Shown one piece after another: positions 9,896-21,032 of a DNA stretch of 64,000 bases (position 1 is its first letter; each line of letters opens with the position of its first letter). Position numbers and translations under genes: made by a program. Location: NCBI RefSeq assembly GCF_001619985.1, contig NW_017264194.1, positions 2,537,511 through 2,601,510 of the forward strand, written 5' to 3'. The notes below the pieces were generated by a model. The model had not been told where the DNA came from. It saw nothing but the letters and a program-made list of their open reading frames with translations, and ran no database searches. The stretch is from Xylona heveae TC161 (lineage: Eukaryota > Ascomycota > Xylonomycetes > Xylonales > Xylonaceae).

Positions 9896-11959
9896 CTTAT
9901 GATTTGTAAGTGCGATTAAAGCACTGGAGCTGTCAATTTATCATCGAGGCTCTTGGCAGAAATTTTCTGGCGTAATGGATACACAGAACGTGGTAGGCCA
10001 GAAAAGATAATGCTATTGATATTAAATTCAATCTCAATCTCAGATGCCTGCGAATCAACTTCTGAATGTATATTTTTTCCCGATATCGTGTGACTGATGA
10101 GGTTGTGGATACTATTCATAAATTGTTCTCACGCTGCCAAGCCTGATAAAATATCACCCTCAATTTATACGCCGTTACCGCTTATAGCAACGGTGCGCTC
10201 CGGTCAAGCACGGACCACATCGTGGGGTCGCGCTCCAGTCAACCACGTTAGCCCATTGCTAGAGGTCTACACCTTGAACACTTCAGTGTCAGGCTTCTCT
10301 TATTCTAAATGCTACAGTTTACAGTTCAACGGAGCAGAGAAAACTCTACGAAGTTTAGCAACTTTATGGAAGTAACATTAAGGAGGCCGAACAGAAGGCT
10401 CTTGCTCAAAGCCCCTCCAGTTGAGACTTGCTCAGCTGAGCACCTGAGACCCCAAACAGTCCCTTTCTGTGGACAAGAATCTAGCAAATAGATATCGCTG
10501 TCTCGGCCGACATTGTTGATGCCTTCAATTTGTTGTCTCGTAGGTAGCAATACCATTGATCCCAAGCAATTCATTTGATAGTTTGTATGCCCGCCTACCA
10601 GTCCTATCTTGACTCGTTGTTACCATTTTTTTTTTCCTATTCCCCTTATTGACGGCAGCATGGGAGGAGTTATTAGAGGCACGTCATCGCTGATGGGTGT
10701 GGTAGAAGAGTACGCGTATTCAAAGCACATGCACAACCTCGATCGGCAGCCACGATTCTCATAATGTACCGCGGGCGGTACTTTAGGGGTCTTGACACAT
10801 CACTAACCACTGCCAGCGCATGGTCGACATGTACTTGGATTGTACCAAGTCTCCTGGTGTTATGGGCTCGAGAAGCATATGAAAAGAATATAAGCGACCT
10901 CGATTTTCTTAGTCATACTTGTTTTGAAGCTTACTACCTACGTAGTAGATGCATCGTACGTTACTTGATAACTGTTTCAAGTCGCTGTGCAGATTCTCAT
11001 GCAAGGTTGTCTGAAAAAAGGCGGCTGCATCCCGCTCACTAAGGGAAGAGCGAACCAGTCGAGCCTAATCCTAATACAGAACGATACTTGGCAGAGAAAG
11101 ACAGAAATGGAGAGAAGAGTGACACAGGTACGTTGGTACCGTCTCCCCCCTTTGCAGGATCCTTGCAACAAACGCTCCTTCCCCAAACCACCAACCCAAC
11201 TAAAAACTGTTCCGAGCGGAACTAAACTCACTAACCGGATTATTGAAGTTGTACGCGAATAATCTCTCTGCCGCCCATTCCCCCCCCCGTTGCAACTATT
11301 GCGTCTTTGTCTCGCTGTCGCCTAAATCCGAAGTCGCCTTCCCAATGCGCCTTACACATCACTCGCCTTGCTCAGTGACTTCCACATTCTACCATCTTCC
11401 CTTTCCTGCCGAAAGCTTCTGACTTTTGCCTCAAACCTCTCTCCGGTCGCTGCTCTCTTTTGACGCGACCACCAACCCGCACTGGCAGACCACTCTCACC
11501 GTCGCCACGCGACCAATATTTCCTGACTTTGCTGCAGCGAAGTTCTACGGATTCCGAAGCTACTACCACCTCGAGCCAATAAAGCGCGCTTTAGCGACGT
11601 GATCACGACATCGCCTTCGTCTTCGCGCGTCTGTCGCCTTGGCTTGGTCCTCACCGTTAATTTCACGATTTACGGCCTGATCGAATTCATTTGCGCTCGC
11701 ATTTACGTCGCTTGTTACGGCCCTCTTCAATTCACTACGCTCTTTCACCGACTTTACAATTATAGATTTTTTTGCCCCTTTAATACCCGATTCTTCCAAA
11801 CTTGTCCGCTACGTTTGCGACTCGAACAACTTGCTTTGACAAGATTGCGCGACGATACTGGCGCGTTGAAATAATCCTACACATCTTTCTCGAGTATTAA
11901 AGACGTCACCATTGTGGCATTGGCGAGTCAAGCTGGCGGCCCCGTTCCCGCCGCCTTCC
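9896..11959. other. Long divergent intergenic region
   Basis: About 2 kb between the Alba-like gene and the AHC1-like gene, containing both promoters. Two direct copies of GCGCTCCRGTCAA lie at 10195-10207 and 10230-10242. Pyrimidine-rich sequence from 11270 to 11900 is typical of a fungal 5' untranslated region. No open frame here has recognisable content. Confidence 0.45.
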
Positions 11960-14179
11960 ATGTTCCGACTTCCTTGGATCTCCGGGGGCGATAAAGTGGA
12001 CCCGGTTGTAGAGCCAGTTTCGATACCAACAGCTCAGCGCAAACCTGTGGTGGAGATACCGGTCCTGAAGAAGTTCAAGCGAAAGAGGTCGGAGAGCCCA
12101 GAAACGCAAAAGGCTCAGTTGCTGCAAAGTCCGACAAAGAGGCGTCAAGCGTCAGATCTCGATTCAGCGACAAGTCAACGATGCGACAATTGTCCGCGGA
12201 GGACAAATGGTGTGAAGCGTGAAAATGGAGGTGAACCGAACGGTCTGGCATCATCCGAGCCAGGAGAGAAGGGTCATTTTGGCTCTGAACCGTTAGTGAC
12301 AAAAGGTTTGTCAAGCTTGAGAATGACCATGCCTAATACTGAGCTGACTGAGGTCCTCCAAGACCCTCTTTCTGTGACGCAGTTGCAGCAAGCTATAGAA
12401 GCGGAGTTCAGCCTAGAAATTCTTCTCAAACATAACGAACTTCGATTGATCGACCAAGAACTCGCAAAGTGTCAGGTCGCCCTTGAGCAACTGCGAAGAT
12501 GCCGAATAATACCGTACCCAACCTTTTCCACCAACACGAATGCGAAAGCTGTTAGCGACGGTGTCGGACCTGCCCTTACGCCGTCGCCTTACGACCTAAC
12601 TCCGCAGTATCCGCCACCCTGGGGCGTCGCCGACGGGCCATACACTAGACATTACGCAAAATGGCTTATACCGGATCCTGCATTTGGCGACTATACCAAT
12701 GAATTCCCATTCCCTGGCTCCACTCTTCCAAGTCAAACCGCTCTGGACAGCCGAATTACCCGTGGCAGTTTCAACGAGGGCAATGTGGGTGGAAAGTCTT
12801 CTCGATCTCAACGTGGTTCTGCTGGGGCGAAGCTCCAGGCTTTGTCTAATGCTACTGTTCAACCTCGTGAGAAGGCTGGACCGCTAGTGGTGAAACGTGC
12901 TTCTGATGGAAAGCATGTTAAACTTGTTTGCTTAGACTGCGAGCGAGCCGACTTTTCCAGTGCCCAAGGGTTCATCAATCACTGCCGAATTGCCCATCAT
13001 CGAGGTTTTGAGAGTCACGATGCGGCAGCTGTTGCCTGTGGGCAGGTCGTAGACATTGATGACGCTGGCGTTATTGTTGGAGGATCCGAGCCTTCGAAAG
13101 GCGGAGGTGGAAGCTTAGTGCACCCCTTGATAAAGACAGCGCCAGCAACGAAATTGTCAGCCAAGGAAGCTCAGGCATTATCACGAGTTTCAGGACGTAA
13201 CGGACTGAACCGCACCGCTGTGAAGGCTGCCGATGAGAGAGCGAATGGCAGCACACAAGCAGGCGATTCTTCGACCACGCCAGCGAAAACCCAAAAGAAA
13301 CGCTATGCTCATACGCCTACGCCAAACCGTTCAAATTCAGATTCGCCGTTTGTGCCTTCCCCTCAAACTCCACATCTCTCGGCGCTTATGCAACAGAAGG
13401 GCTTTGGTGGCGATCTCGGCGAGATGGTTGGTCAAGCCAAAACACAGGTTGATTTTAACGTGTATACTATGAGCGATGAGGAAGAAAACGAACCTCCTTC
13501 GAATGAACGAACTCCGAACAAGTCTCAACGCAGACAATTCTACGGAGGTTTTGATGGAGTTTGTGATGAGGATGACGACTCTTCCGTACCAAATGGAACC
13601 CGTGTTCCCGCCAGAGCTGGCATGTCACCAGCAACATATGGTCGCCCCGCTAGTCACAAAGGCCCCGACAAGCCCACTCGTAAACCAGAGTCTCTCAGCT
13701 GCATCTCTCCGCGCCAAACGTATGCCGCTCCTCTCAATCTTCGTGACAGCGCCAATCCTGCCGAGTCTTCCTCTCATGTTATCAAAAATGGCGAGCATGA
13801 GAGCATGATCATGTTCGATGGGCCGCCGCCTATGAATGTGAGTCCGCATACTGTCGAGTCCAATCATGCTCCTAGTCTTGTCAGTGATGACGGGGAATAC
13901 GAGGCTCACAGCGAATCTGAGAGTCCGAGTTCTGCGGAAGCAGATGACGAGGACGGCTTTCTCGACGTACTTGACCAAGAGGACGGAGCCTGTGGAAGTG
14001 AGACGACCGCTACGGACCCCGAACTAGCTACTGGATCCAAGGCCATGCCGCCGCGTCGAACGAGCAATCTTCGAGATCGGGTTCCAAGAGGTAATGCCGA
14101 TGAAAGGCACGTCACCTTCCTGAGCCCTTCTCGCGACGTGAAAAAGCGGAGCAGCAGAAACGCTGGCTCCAAATCTTAG
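11960..14179 (+). CDS. AHC1-like C2H2 zinc-finger protein, probable ADA histone acetyltransferase component
   Basis: One exon; the frame is open from 11912 but the second ATG at 11960 (MFRLPWISGG) looks the better start, giving 739 residues. An N-terminal Lys/Arg patch (KKFKRKRSESPE) suggests nuclear import. A helix (about 140-185) contains LIDQELAKCQVALEQLRRCR. The segment PPPWGVADGPYTRHYAKWL precedes a single atypical C2H2 finger, CLDCERADFSSAQGFINHCR followed by IAHHRGF. This order resembles AHC1-type proteins, which in yeast belong to the ADA acetyltransferase complex. The C-terminal 350 residues are Ser/Pro-rich and acidic with no clear fold. Zinc binding is strongly indicated by the Cys/His pattern; complex membership is inference from family resemblance. 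Confidence 0.72.
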   Translation: MFRLPWISGGDKVDPVVEPVSIPTAQRKPVVEIPVLKKFKRKRSESPETQKAQLLQSPTKRRQASDLDSATSQRCDNCPRRTNGVKRENGGEPNGLASSEPGEKGHFGSEPLVTKGLSSLRMTMPNTELTEVLQDPLSVTQLQQAIEAEFSLEILLKHNELRLIDQELAKCQVALEQLRRCRIIPYPTFSTNTNAKAVSDGVGPALTPSPYDLTPQYPPPWGVADGPYTRHYAKWLIPDPAFGDYTNEFPFPGSTLPSQTALDSRITRGSFNEGNVGGKSSRSQRGSAGAKLQALSNATVQPREKAGPLVVKRASDGKHVKLVCLDCERADFSSAQGFINHCRIAHHRGFESHDAAAVACGQVVDIDDAGVIVGGSEPSKGGGGSLVHPLIKTAPATKLSAKEAQALSRVSGRNGLNRTAVKAADERANGSTQAGDSSTTPAKTQKKRYAHTPTPNRSNSDSPFVPSPQTPHLSALMQQKGFGGDLGEMVGQAKTQVDFNVYTMSDEEENEPPSNERTPNKSQRRQFYGGFDGVCDEDDDSSVPNGTRVPARAGMSPATYGRPASHKGPDKPTRKPESLSCISPRQTYAAPLNLRDSANPAESSSHVIKNGEHESMIMFDGPPPMNVSPHTVESNHAPSLVSDDGEYEAHSESESPSSAEADDEDGFLDVLDQEDGACGSETTATDPELATGSKAMPPRRTSNLRDRVPRGNADERHVTFLSPSRDVKKRSSRNAGSKS

Positions 14180-14806
14180 TGGCCGCTTTTGGAAACCGTA
14201 GCACCCGTTCTTTCGAGTTTGCGATTCTGGACTTTGATCGACCGGAAGAGTGGCTTGCCAGCGCTTTCCCCTTCACTCTCTCTTCAGATTATATACCTAA
14301 ACTGTAGCCGAAAGACTTTCACTCCGGTAACGAGTATTCAAAAAAGAACGGCTTTCTATTTTGTTTCTTCCCCACTACCTCTGGGTTGTACTGTATACGA
14401 TCTTGGCTGGGGTATTGAATGTATGATAGTTTTTGTCCGGAATTGGCTGTCCCTCAACCAAGATCCAGCCGCTCACGATATTCTGTATATTACACTCTTT
14501 ACTTTTGGTTTCGACTAGACTATTTAATCATACTGAGGCTCATGTCTCGCTTAACCCTTTCATCTTGTTTTCTTTCTACCTCTACGTGTTTGGCGCAGAT
14601 AAGACACCTGTAAGATATTACCGAATGACAGTGTAGATTCATGATGAAGGTCTGTGGCATCACGGCTACTCGCATATTATATGTCAGTCAAGGATATAGT
14701 GTTGATGAGTAAATCCGCTTTTTATGCATTATGATGGAAAGGATTTTTTTGAAGGCTGCGGCAAGGACAATTCTAACCCGCGGCAAAAGCGGACCCAGCC
14801 CGCTTC
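14180..14806. other. Intergenic between convergent genes
   Basis: About 630 bases shared by the 3' ends of the AHC1-like gene and NAA10. AT-rich, with no convincing gene. Confidence 0.5.
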
Positions 14807-15597
14807 TTATGATGCTTTCGTTGTACTCTCGTTCTTCTCCACTAGATCACCGACACCTAAGCTGCGGCCAACCTTGACCTTCATCATCTTCTCTTTCTTC
14901 TTCTCGCTCTCACCGTCACCCTGTTTTCCAGCCGAGCCAACTTCGTCGCCCTCGTCCTGAGCCTCGCCGTCATCATCAGATTCCGGTGCCTTCTCTCGAA
15001 GGAACGCCAAGTCCATCTTCATGCTGTACGCATCCTCGCCATCCGCATAATATTTAGACTCGACTTTCTCGACCTCGAAGCCAAGGGTGTCGCGGTACAA
15101 CCGCAGTGCGGCGACATTGGACACACGGACATGGAGGGAAACATAACGCGCGCCGAATGTCTCAACCATTGCCCGTTCTGAAAGATAACAAGATCAGTAT
15201 GAGATATCAAATAACACATCCATTCGCCAACTCGTGAGAACCATAGGAACCCGGAGAAGGAAATGAAGAGGAATTAAAACATACGGCTCTGTCTCATAAG
15301 TTTCTCCGCTAATCCTAGCCGTCTGTGCGTCCGCATAACACTCAAGCTAGTAATATGTCCGTGGGGCACTCCGTCAGCGGGTTCCTCCTCCATCTTCGCC
15401 AACACGTAGCCAACTATCCGGGGCGGGTCATAAGGGGTCTTCGGCGGCCGGGAGACGTCTACAGCAACATAGGAGAGCTGCGGCCATGAGAGTGCATGAT
15501 AGAGGTAGTATTTGCAGAAGTAGTTTTCGGGGAGATTGGTGATATTGGCCGTTTGGACATGCGGAATGTCTGAGGAACGTAGTACTCGAATATCCAT
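14807..15597 (-). CDS. NAA10: N-terminal acetyltransferase A catalytic subunit
   Basis: Exons 15597-15285 and 15177-14807, joined through a Gln codon, give 227 residues. NAA10/ARD1 transfers acetyl groups from acetyl-CoA to the N-termini of new proteins at the ribosome, with the NAA15 scaffold. The start [20 protein letters not shown] and the motif [20 protein letters not shown] are hallmark NAA10 sequence. The acetyl-CoA loop is [13 protein letters not shown] (RxxGxA). [19 protein letters not shown] and [22 protein letters not shown] complete the GNAT fold. The C-terminal 70 residues are acidic then Lys-rich, as in other fungal and animal members. The intron has GTATGT and TTTCAG ends. Identification is secure. 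Confidence 0.95.
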
Positions 15598-16143
15598 TTT
15601 CGTGTAGACTTTGTAACTCGCACAGCGAGTTCCCGGGGAAAACAGTCAAGCTATGGAGATCGCGGCGTCAATATTGTCGTCGCAGAGGCCAATTGCGCAG
15701 CTTCTGCGTACGGAGCGGGTCTGGATTTGGCTTTTCCTTGCGGAGTGGGATTCTGTTATAAGATTTACACCCGCTGTTCGGTGCCTTTTGGCTGTTTGGC
15801 TCTGGCATAGGCAATTGGTGGTTGGCTGACTAAGAATCTGCGATTGCCGTATCGGCCGTTCATCCCACCGTCCCTTCCCTTTTCGGAAAACTGCTACTTC
15901 CGCAAGGTGGGAAGTCCCTGGCGCATTCTGTTCACCATTTCTGTTTCCAAACAAACTCACAACGTGCACTCGTCTCTTACTTTTCTCTTTACGTTGTTTT
16001 GGCTTCCAAGTATGCGGCTTTTATAAGACCAATTGCCTCACCCGCTGTGCGAGCTCCCGCAGCTTCTTTGCTTTCGTGCTCTCGCATATTCTTGCTCCCC
16101 AGCGAAAACAATCGTCCCTCACGGTTTCTAGCTTCCGCTCAAG
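15598..16143. other. Divergent promoter region
   Basis: 546 bases separate the start codons of NAA10 and the amphipathic-repeat protein gene and should serve both. Sequence just upstream of 16144 is pyrimidine-rich, as in many fungal 5' leaders. Confidence 0.45.
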
Positions 16144-18442
16144 ATGTCGTCGCCTGCCGTACTATACAGCGATGAGCTGGCGCAGCTAGAGAAGGCTCCA
16201 ATAGCGCAAAGACAACCTTCAGGATGGCTACGAGGGCCGCCTTCTGCGAATCTCAAAGCGGCGTCAGAACATGAAAGGAACCGTCAGACACAATTAGCTA
16301 TGGCCTACTCAATATTCTATACGCGCACCAAGGGAGCAATTGCTTTCAGAAGCATTGAACAGCTGGACGACTGGCTGGATGCAGTTGAGCACATTCCATC
16401 AACCGTTTCACAAGATCCCGAAACGACAGCAACGCTTCCATTCGCATCAATGATCAGTAACCTTTTGCGCCGAAAGAAACCGCGTCGTCTTCCACTCAAT
16501 CACCTTTCACCCTCGCAGCCAAAGGCCTTAGAGCCCATTCTGACATACTCGGATAATCACGAACAGGAGAGCCGCAATTCTAGCGTCTCTCTTGATTCCG
16601 AAAACGTTCCTTTGTCTACCAATTCCAAGAGGCGCAGAGATTCGCAAGGCTGGCGGGACACATTTTTCAAATATTTGAAGCGCGATGAAAGACCAAGTTC
16701 TCGAATAGAAAGGTCAAGCCTTTTTGATTCAACAAACAGCTCCCGCGCATCGGTTCAGAACAACAACGACCGTATCAAAGCATTTCCCTCTAAGCTTCGT
16801 GGGCTCGAGGATCGAATCAAGGGCGCGACTGAAGCGCTCAGCGCCGAAACAAGCAAAATTCAGAAAGTGGACACTGGCGATCAAGTGCTGCGGCGTTCGA
16901 AAGCAGTGCGCGATCAAGTGCGCATGGAGATTGAACAGGAACAACGATCAGTCCTGGAGCGTCAAGCGCTTGACGAAGCTGTCCAGTCACTGCGAGTAGA
17001 GCTTAGAGAGGAGATGGAAGGGAAAGTGCTAGGAGAACTTCGAACGGAACTACGTGATGAAGTACACGAGTCATTGCGGAGCGAACTAAAAGAAGAAGTC
17101 AAGCAAGAACTAGCAAATGAAATGAGCGCTTCCGTCTACGGGGCTTTGGTGAATCAGTTCAAGCCGAACGTATACCAGGAATTACGAGAGCAACTGTATC
17201 CAGCTGTAGCAGAAGAAGTTCGCGCCGAGCTCCGCCAGACTTTGGCCTCCTCAATCCAAGAGCGGCTGTACAGAGAGTTACGGCCTGTTATAGAGCAGCA
17301 AGTACGATCAGAGGTCGAGGCGCATGTTCGCGAAGAAATGCTGGCAACCCTCAGGTATGTCAATTTTACATCTCTTCCTCTCGGAGACCCACGCCATTCA
17401 AGTGCTAATCTTCTCTTATAGCCAGTCCACTCATACGTCCCAGAATATTGACCCGCATCTCCAAGGCGCCCAGGAGGACAATGATATGGTAGCTTCCTCT
17501 CCCCAAAAGACACAAAAGGCCAATGGTATGCATGAGAATGATTATGGCGATCACAATGTACCGTACACACACTACCACGAACGTAATGGGGACCAAATGC
17601 GATCAGTTGAACTCGGCGGGTTGCAAGAAACTCCTCAGCACGGCGAATCTGTACCTCCTCATTATCAATCGCATTCACAACCCAGCGAAACTGAAAGCGT
17701 TGAGCCACCTGCTCCTTCTGAACCCGCACAACAGCACCAATACAACTCAATCAACGAGGTCAACGTAAGTCACAGTCTCTTGCAGCATTCTTCCGTTCAA
17801 AACAATATGTTCAATTCACGCCTTGGAGCACCACGGATCATATACAATGAACATCAGTCTCACCAGTTCCAGGGCACCCAATTTCAGCCACAATCCCGCG
17901 ATGAACCCTCTTCACTGTCCGAGGATCTATCAAGCGAGTCCGACGTGTCCGACGAAGACATGGATGATGAAGACACGGAGCTCGAGCCGTACAAACTCTC
18001 ATACCAATACGAAGGCGACGGCGATGGTCAGCCCCAAGGCGAACGTGATGCTGAAGTCGATGAAAACGGAGACGATAATAACGATGAGGAGGAGGAGGAG
18101 GAGGAGAACGACGAAGAACATGGAGATCACCCAGATGAAGAAATCGAGGATGAGGCAGAACTCGATGAGCTCGAGCATTTTGATGACGACGAAGAAGCGG
18201 ATGAAGGTACTAATGGCCTTTTTGACGAAGATGGCCGAGGCGACATGAGCGACGAGCTAGAAGAGGACGAAGAGGATGAGGAAGATGAAGAGGATGAAGA
18301 GGAAGTCTATGACGAGGATGAAGATGAGGAGGACGAAGGTGACGGTGATGGTGACGATGATGACGACGACCAGAACGCCGCGACGGCGGATACAAAAGGA
18401 GGAACAAAAGAAGATGCCATTGATCTTTGCGATTCGGATTAA
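16144..18442 (+). CDS. Hypothetical protein with amphipathic helical repeats and acidic tail
   Basis: Exons 16144-17354 and 17422-18442, joined through a Ser codon, give 743 residues. I do not recognise it. The first 120 residues contain a hydrophobic-rich segment (LAMAYSIFYTRTKGAIAF). Residues of about 215-400 are predicted almost continuous helix with repeated units such as LRVELREEMEGK, LRTELRDEVHES, LRSELKEEVKQE and VRAELRQTLASS, spaced roughly 12-16 residues. Alternating acidic and basic residues flank Leu/Val positions, so each unit should form an amphipathic helix. The middle is Gln/Ser/His-rich and the last 200 residues are very acidic, with long Glu/Asp runs. The intron has GTATGT and TATAG ends. 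A structural or histone-contacting role would be inference only. Confidence 0.75.
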
Positions 18443-19850
18443 GAGTTCCTATCATTCGGGCGCCTGTCACGATGATTTGACGACTTTTCCTATTCTACCT
18501 TTTGTCGTCGTTGTTACTTTAATCTCCGCCCTTCTTGTCACGTCCCTCGCCAGATCTTTCACTCCCTCTTTCACTTTCTAGAGAGCGTTATTTTTTTTAC
18601 CATCCCTCCCGCCCCTTTTGTATTTTTTTTTGGGCCCGGGGTGGGGTTGGGGGGGAGAGGGGAGAGAGGAAATGCAGGGAAACGGATTTACTTGGCTCCT
18701 GTCGTCGTTGGTCGTTGATCTGGAGCTTGTGATTCCCGGTCTTCTTTTCCTTTACCTTTTTTTTTTCCTTCCCCCCCTTTTTTGCTTTTCCTTTTCCTTT
18801 CCACACACACCTTTTTATTTTGATTTTAATCATTCCTTTTCCCTCTTCCAAAAACGGTGGAGTGGGGGGAAGGGAACGAGAGAGGAGAGAGAAAATAATT
18901 GATTTGGACATGGGGCGCGTAAGCATGGATACCGGACTTGGCGCATGCGGATTCAAAGAAACTGGACGGGACCCGAGGGCGTTTATCGAGTACCGAGTGG
19001 AAACCATGTCGGAATTGTTTGTTACTTGTTGGCTGTTGTCTGTTGGTTGTTGGTTGTTTTGTCTTTTTGTCTTTTTCTCGTCGTCATGCCTAACGTAGTG
19101 CATGTCATCCATCAGCACGTTAGCTGATGGATGAGATTTTTTATTTTATAGGAGTGGTTGGCAGACTATCACAGTAGCTATTCAGAATGGCAGAGCTATG
19201 ACATGACTAACTTTATGTAAATTGGGAAGAGTGTGTCTAAAATGTGCAGACTGTAAAGTGGGAAAATTGTGGGACATGAGAAGACTGTAAAATGGGAAAG
19301 TAAATTTTGATTGGTTTGTCCATATTCGTTCCCACGCACCCAAAAAATGAAAGTGTCTACAGGCAAGAACGTCATCTACCATCCAGGACCGGGAAGAACG
19401 CCAGGCAATATAAGGACAGTAGTATAAGATATACATGACTAGATATGTGACGAGAATAGAAGAGAAGTGAAGAGGAGAGAAGAGAAGAAACGGGAGGAAA
19501 GGAAAAGAAAAAGAAAACGGAAAGTGAATCGGAAGAGCAGATTATATTCCAGAAACCACAAGGTATGTACTTTGATTTCCCTTCTTTAAAACATATGTAC
19601 CGAGGTCGAAAAAATGTCCCGTACTTGATTCGCCCTGAAGCGAAGAGAAAGAAAGGAGTATTTTCAAGAAAAGGGAGGGCAACAGGAGGAGGCGGCAAGA
19701 GAATGAGAGTAACAAAGATTGAAGGGGAAAAGAAAAAGCGTAAGAGGTAAGGAATCTATCTTTATACTTCATCAGAGAAGTGTCTTTCATAGAGCACATC
19801 GGAAGCAAAAGTCAACTCTCAACGCGGTGAGCTGATGACCGGTTGTATTT
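18443..19850. other. Intergenic between convergent genes, with low-complexity tracts
   Basis: About 1.4 kb with no gene. It has homopolymer-rich pyrimidine and G tracts (18590-18660, 18750-18800), a GT-rich stretch (19010-19080), a perfect 11-base inverted repeat at 19106-19133, a short repeat AGACTGTAAARTGGGAAA around 19245-19300, and an A/G-rich run at 19440-19530. Confidence 0.5.
19106..19133. repeat. Perfect 11-base inverted repeat, hairpin-capable
   Basis: CATCCATCAGC and GCTGATGGATG are exact reverse complements separated by six bases, followed by a T-rich stretch. It lies in the 3' intergenic region between two convergent genes, about 660 bases past the upstream stop codon. Confidence 0.6.
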
Positions 19851-21032
19851 CTACTCCTTCTTTGACCCGAGCCCGGGTCTTTGGCGCTTGCGGGGTCCAT
19901 TCTCCTGCTGCTTTTCCTCGTCTCCAGCAGCAGCAGCAGCGGCGCCGGCGCCGGCGCCAGGATCTGTAGTAGCACCATTACCACCGAGGTAAGCCTTGCG
20001 ACTGCCTCGTTTGCGGCCGGTGCGCACGTCCCGTCTACTGGCGCAGCAGCAGCACATGCCGGCCTGGAAGAGCCAGGCGATGACTGCAGTGCCGGTGGCG
20101 ATCCACATAAAAGCAAACATACGTGGGCCTAGCGTGGCAATGATATTGATATCCGTGGCGGACATGAAGACGTTCTGAAACACCTTGAACATGACGGTGG
20201 CAATGACCGTCGCGACAGTCGTAAGGAGGGCGGCGATAAAAGTGAAGAGACCAATGCCCAGGGCGGCCCATCGCGAGAACACAGAGAAGGGAGCCAGGAA
20301 AATGCTCAGGAAGCAAAGCACCGTACCAGAGATGAAGAAGCCGAACATGACGTGCGAGGCAGTTTTCGCGAGGTTCAATGCTGTTTGGATGTTGGCGGGT
20401 AGGGCAACTATATCAATTGTTAGCGATTGTTTTGAGAAGAGAAAATGGGTAAGAGATGAGGCAAAAACCATACTTGTTGCGCCAGATAATAACTCATTCA
20501 AAAGAATGTCTACGGGATTGAACCAGTACAGAGACTCTGGGTCCGAACACGACGTGACACCCTCGTCATTGTATCCTTCGCAAAAGTTCCATAATCCAGC
20601 TTGGTAAAAGTCGTGCAGGCCCAACGTTCGGGCAATACTGTTGATAAGTACCGCATTGGGCACACTTTGCGGAATTATGTTGCTGAGGTCCAGCTTGAGG
20701 AAATATGTGTCCTTGAGCACAGGCTTGATTGACACATTGCCGATACACACGAGGATGAGAAAGACAAAGGAGATGAGGAAGAGCAAAGAAGAGAGAAGGC
20801 AGAAGATTAGTCGTGTTCGTGTCGCTCGTTTGACTTGTGCCTTGGTCCGACTGCCGTCGGGAGAGTCATAGGTGAGTGTCCTGTCGGTGTCACTGGAGGA
20901 TTCCTTGGACGCGGAGCTCTGTGGATTGCCGCCGTTGCCATTGGAGTTTGTCGCTGTATTTGTTTTGGAAGAACCCCAACCTTTGTTCCGCTGCTGTCGG
21001 CGTACAGAGTTGAATTTGGGCAGTATGGTCAT
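19851..21032 (-). CDS. SUR7/PalI family four-span membrane protein
   Basis: The frame is open from 21173, but the first ATG is at 21032 (MTILPKFNSVRRQQ). Removing a 66-base in-frame intron (20408-20473, GTATGG and ATATAG ends, CTAAC branch site) leaves 371 residues. One transmembrane segment lies after the Ser/Asn-rich N-terminus (LIFCLLSSLLFLISFVFLIL). The extracellular loop follows, with the cysteine motif LWNFCEGYNDEGVTSC typical of SUR7 proteins. Three more membrane spans come before a Cys-rich juxtamembrane patch (GMCCCCASRR) and a basic, Ala/Gly-rich tail. SUR7 proteins mark eisosome-associated plasma membrane domains; PalI proteins act in ambient pH sensing. Which branch this belongs to is not settled. 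Retaining the intron would keep the frame open. Confidence 0.85.
   Translation of the reverse strand: MTILPKFNSVRRQQRNKGWGSSKTNTATNSNGNGGNPQSSASKESSSDTDRTLTYDSPDGSRTKAQVKRATRTRLIFCLLSSLLFLISFVFLILVCIGNVSIKPVLKDTYFLKLDLSNIIPQSVPNAVLINSIARTLGLHDFYQAGLWNFCEGYNDEGVTSCSDPESLYWFNPVDILLNELLSGATSMVFASSLTHFLFSKQSLTIDIVALPANIQTALNLAKTASHVMFGFFISGTVLCFLSIFLAPFSVFSRWAALGIGLFTFIAALLTTVATVIATVMFKVFQNVFMSATDINIIATLGPRMFAFMWIATGTAVIAWLFQAGMCCCCASRRDVRTGRKRGSRKAYLGGNGATTDPGAGAGAAAAAAGDEEKQQENGPRKRQRPGLGSKKE

Noticed and set aside
17154-17750. 198-codon minus-strand frame across the repeat protein gene
   Set aside because: Antisense of the repeated helices and across its intron; no supporting features.
20408-20473. 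In-frame segment of the SUR7-like gene read as protein
   Set aside because: GTATGG and ATATAG ends, a CTAAC branch site and a phase-compatible length identify it as an intron.
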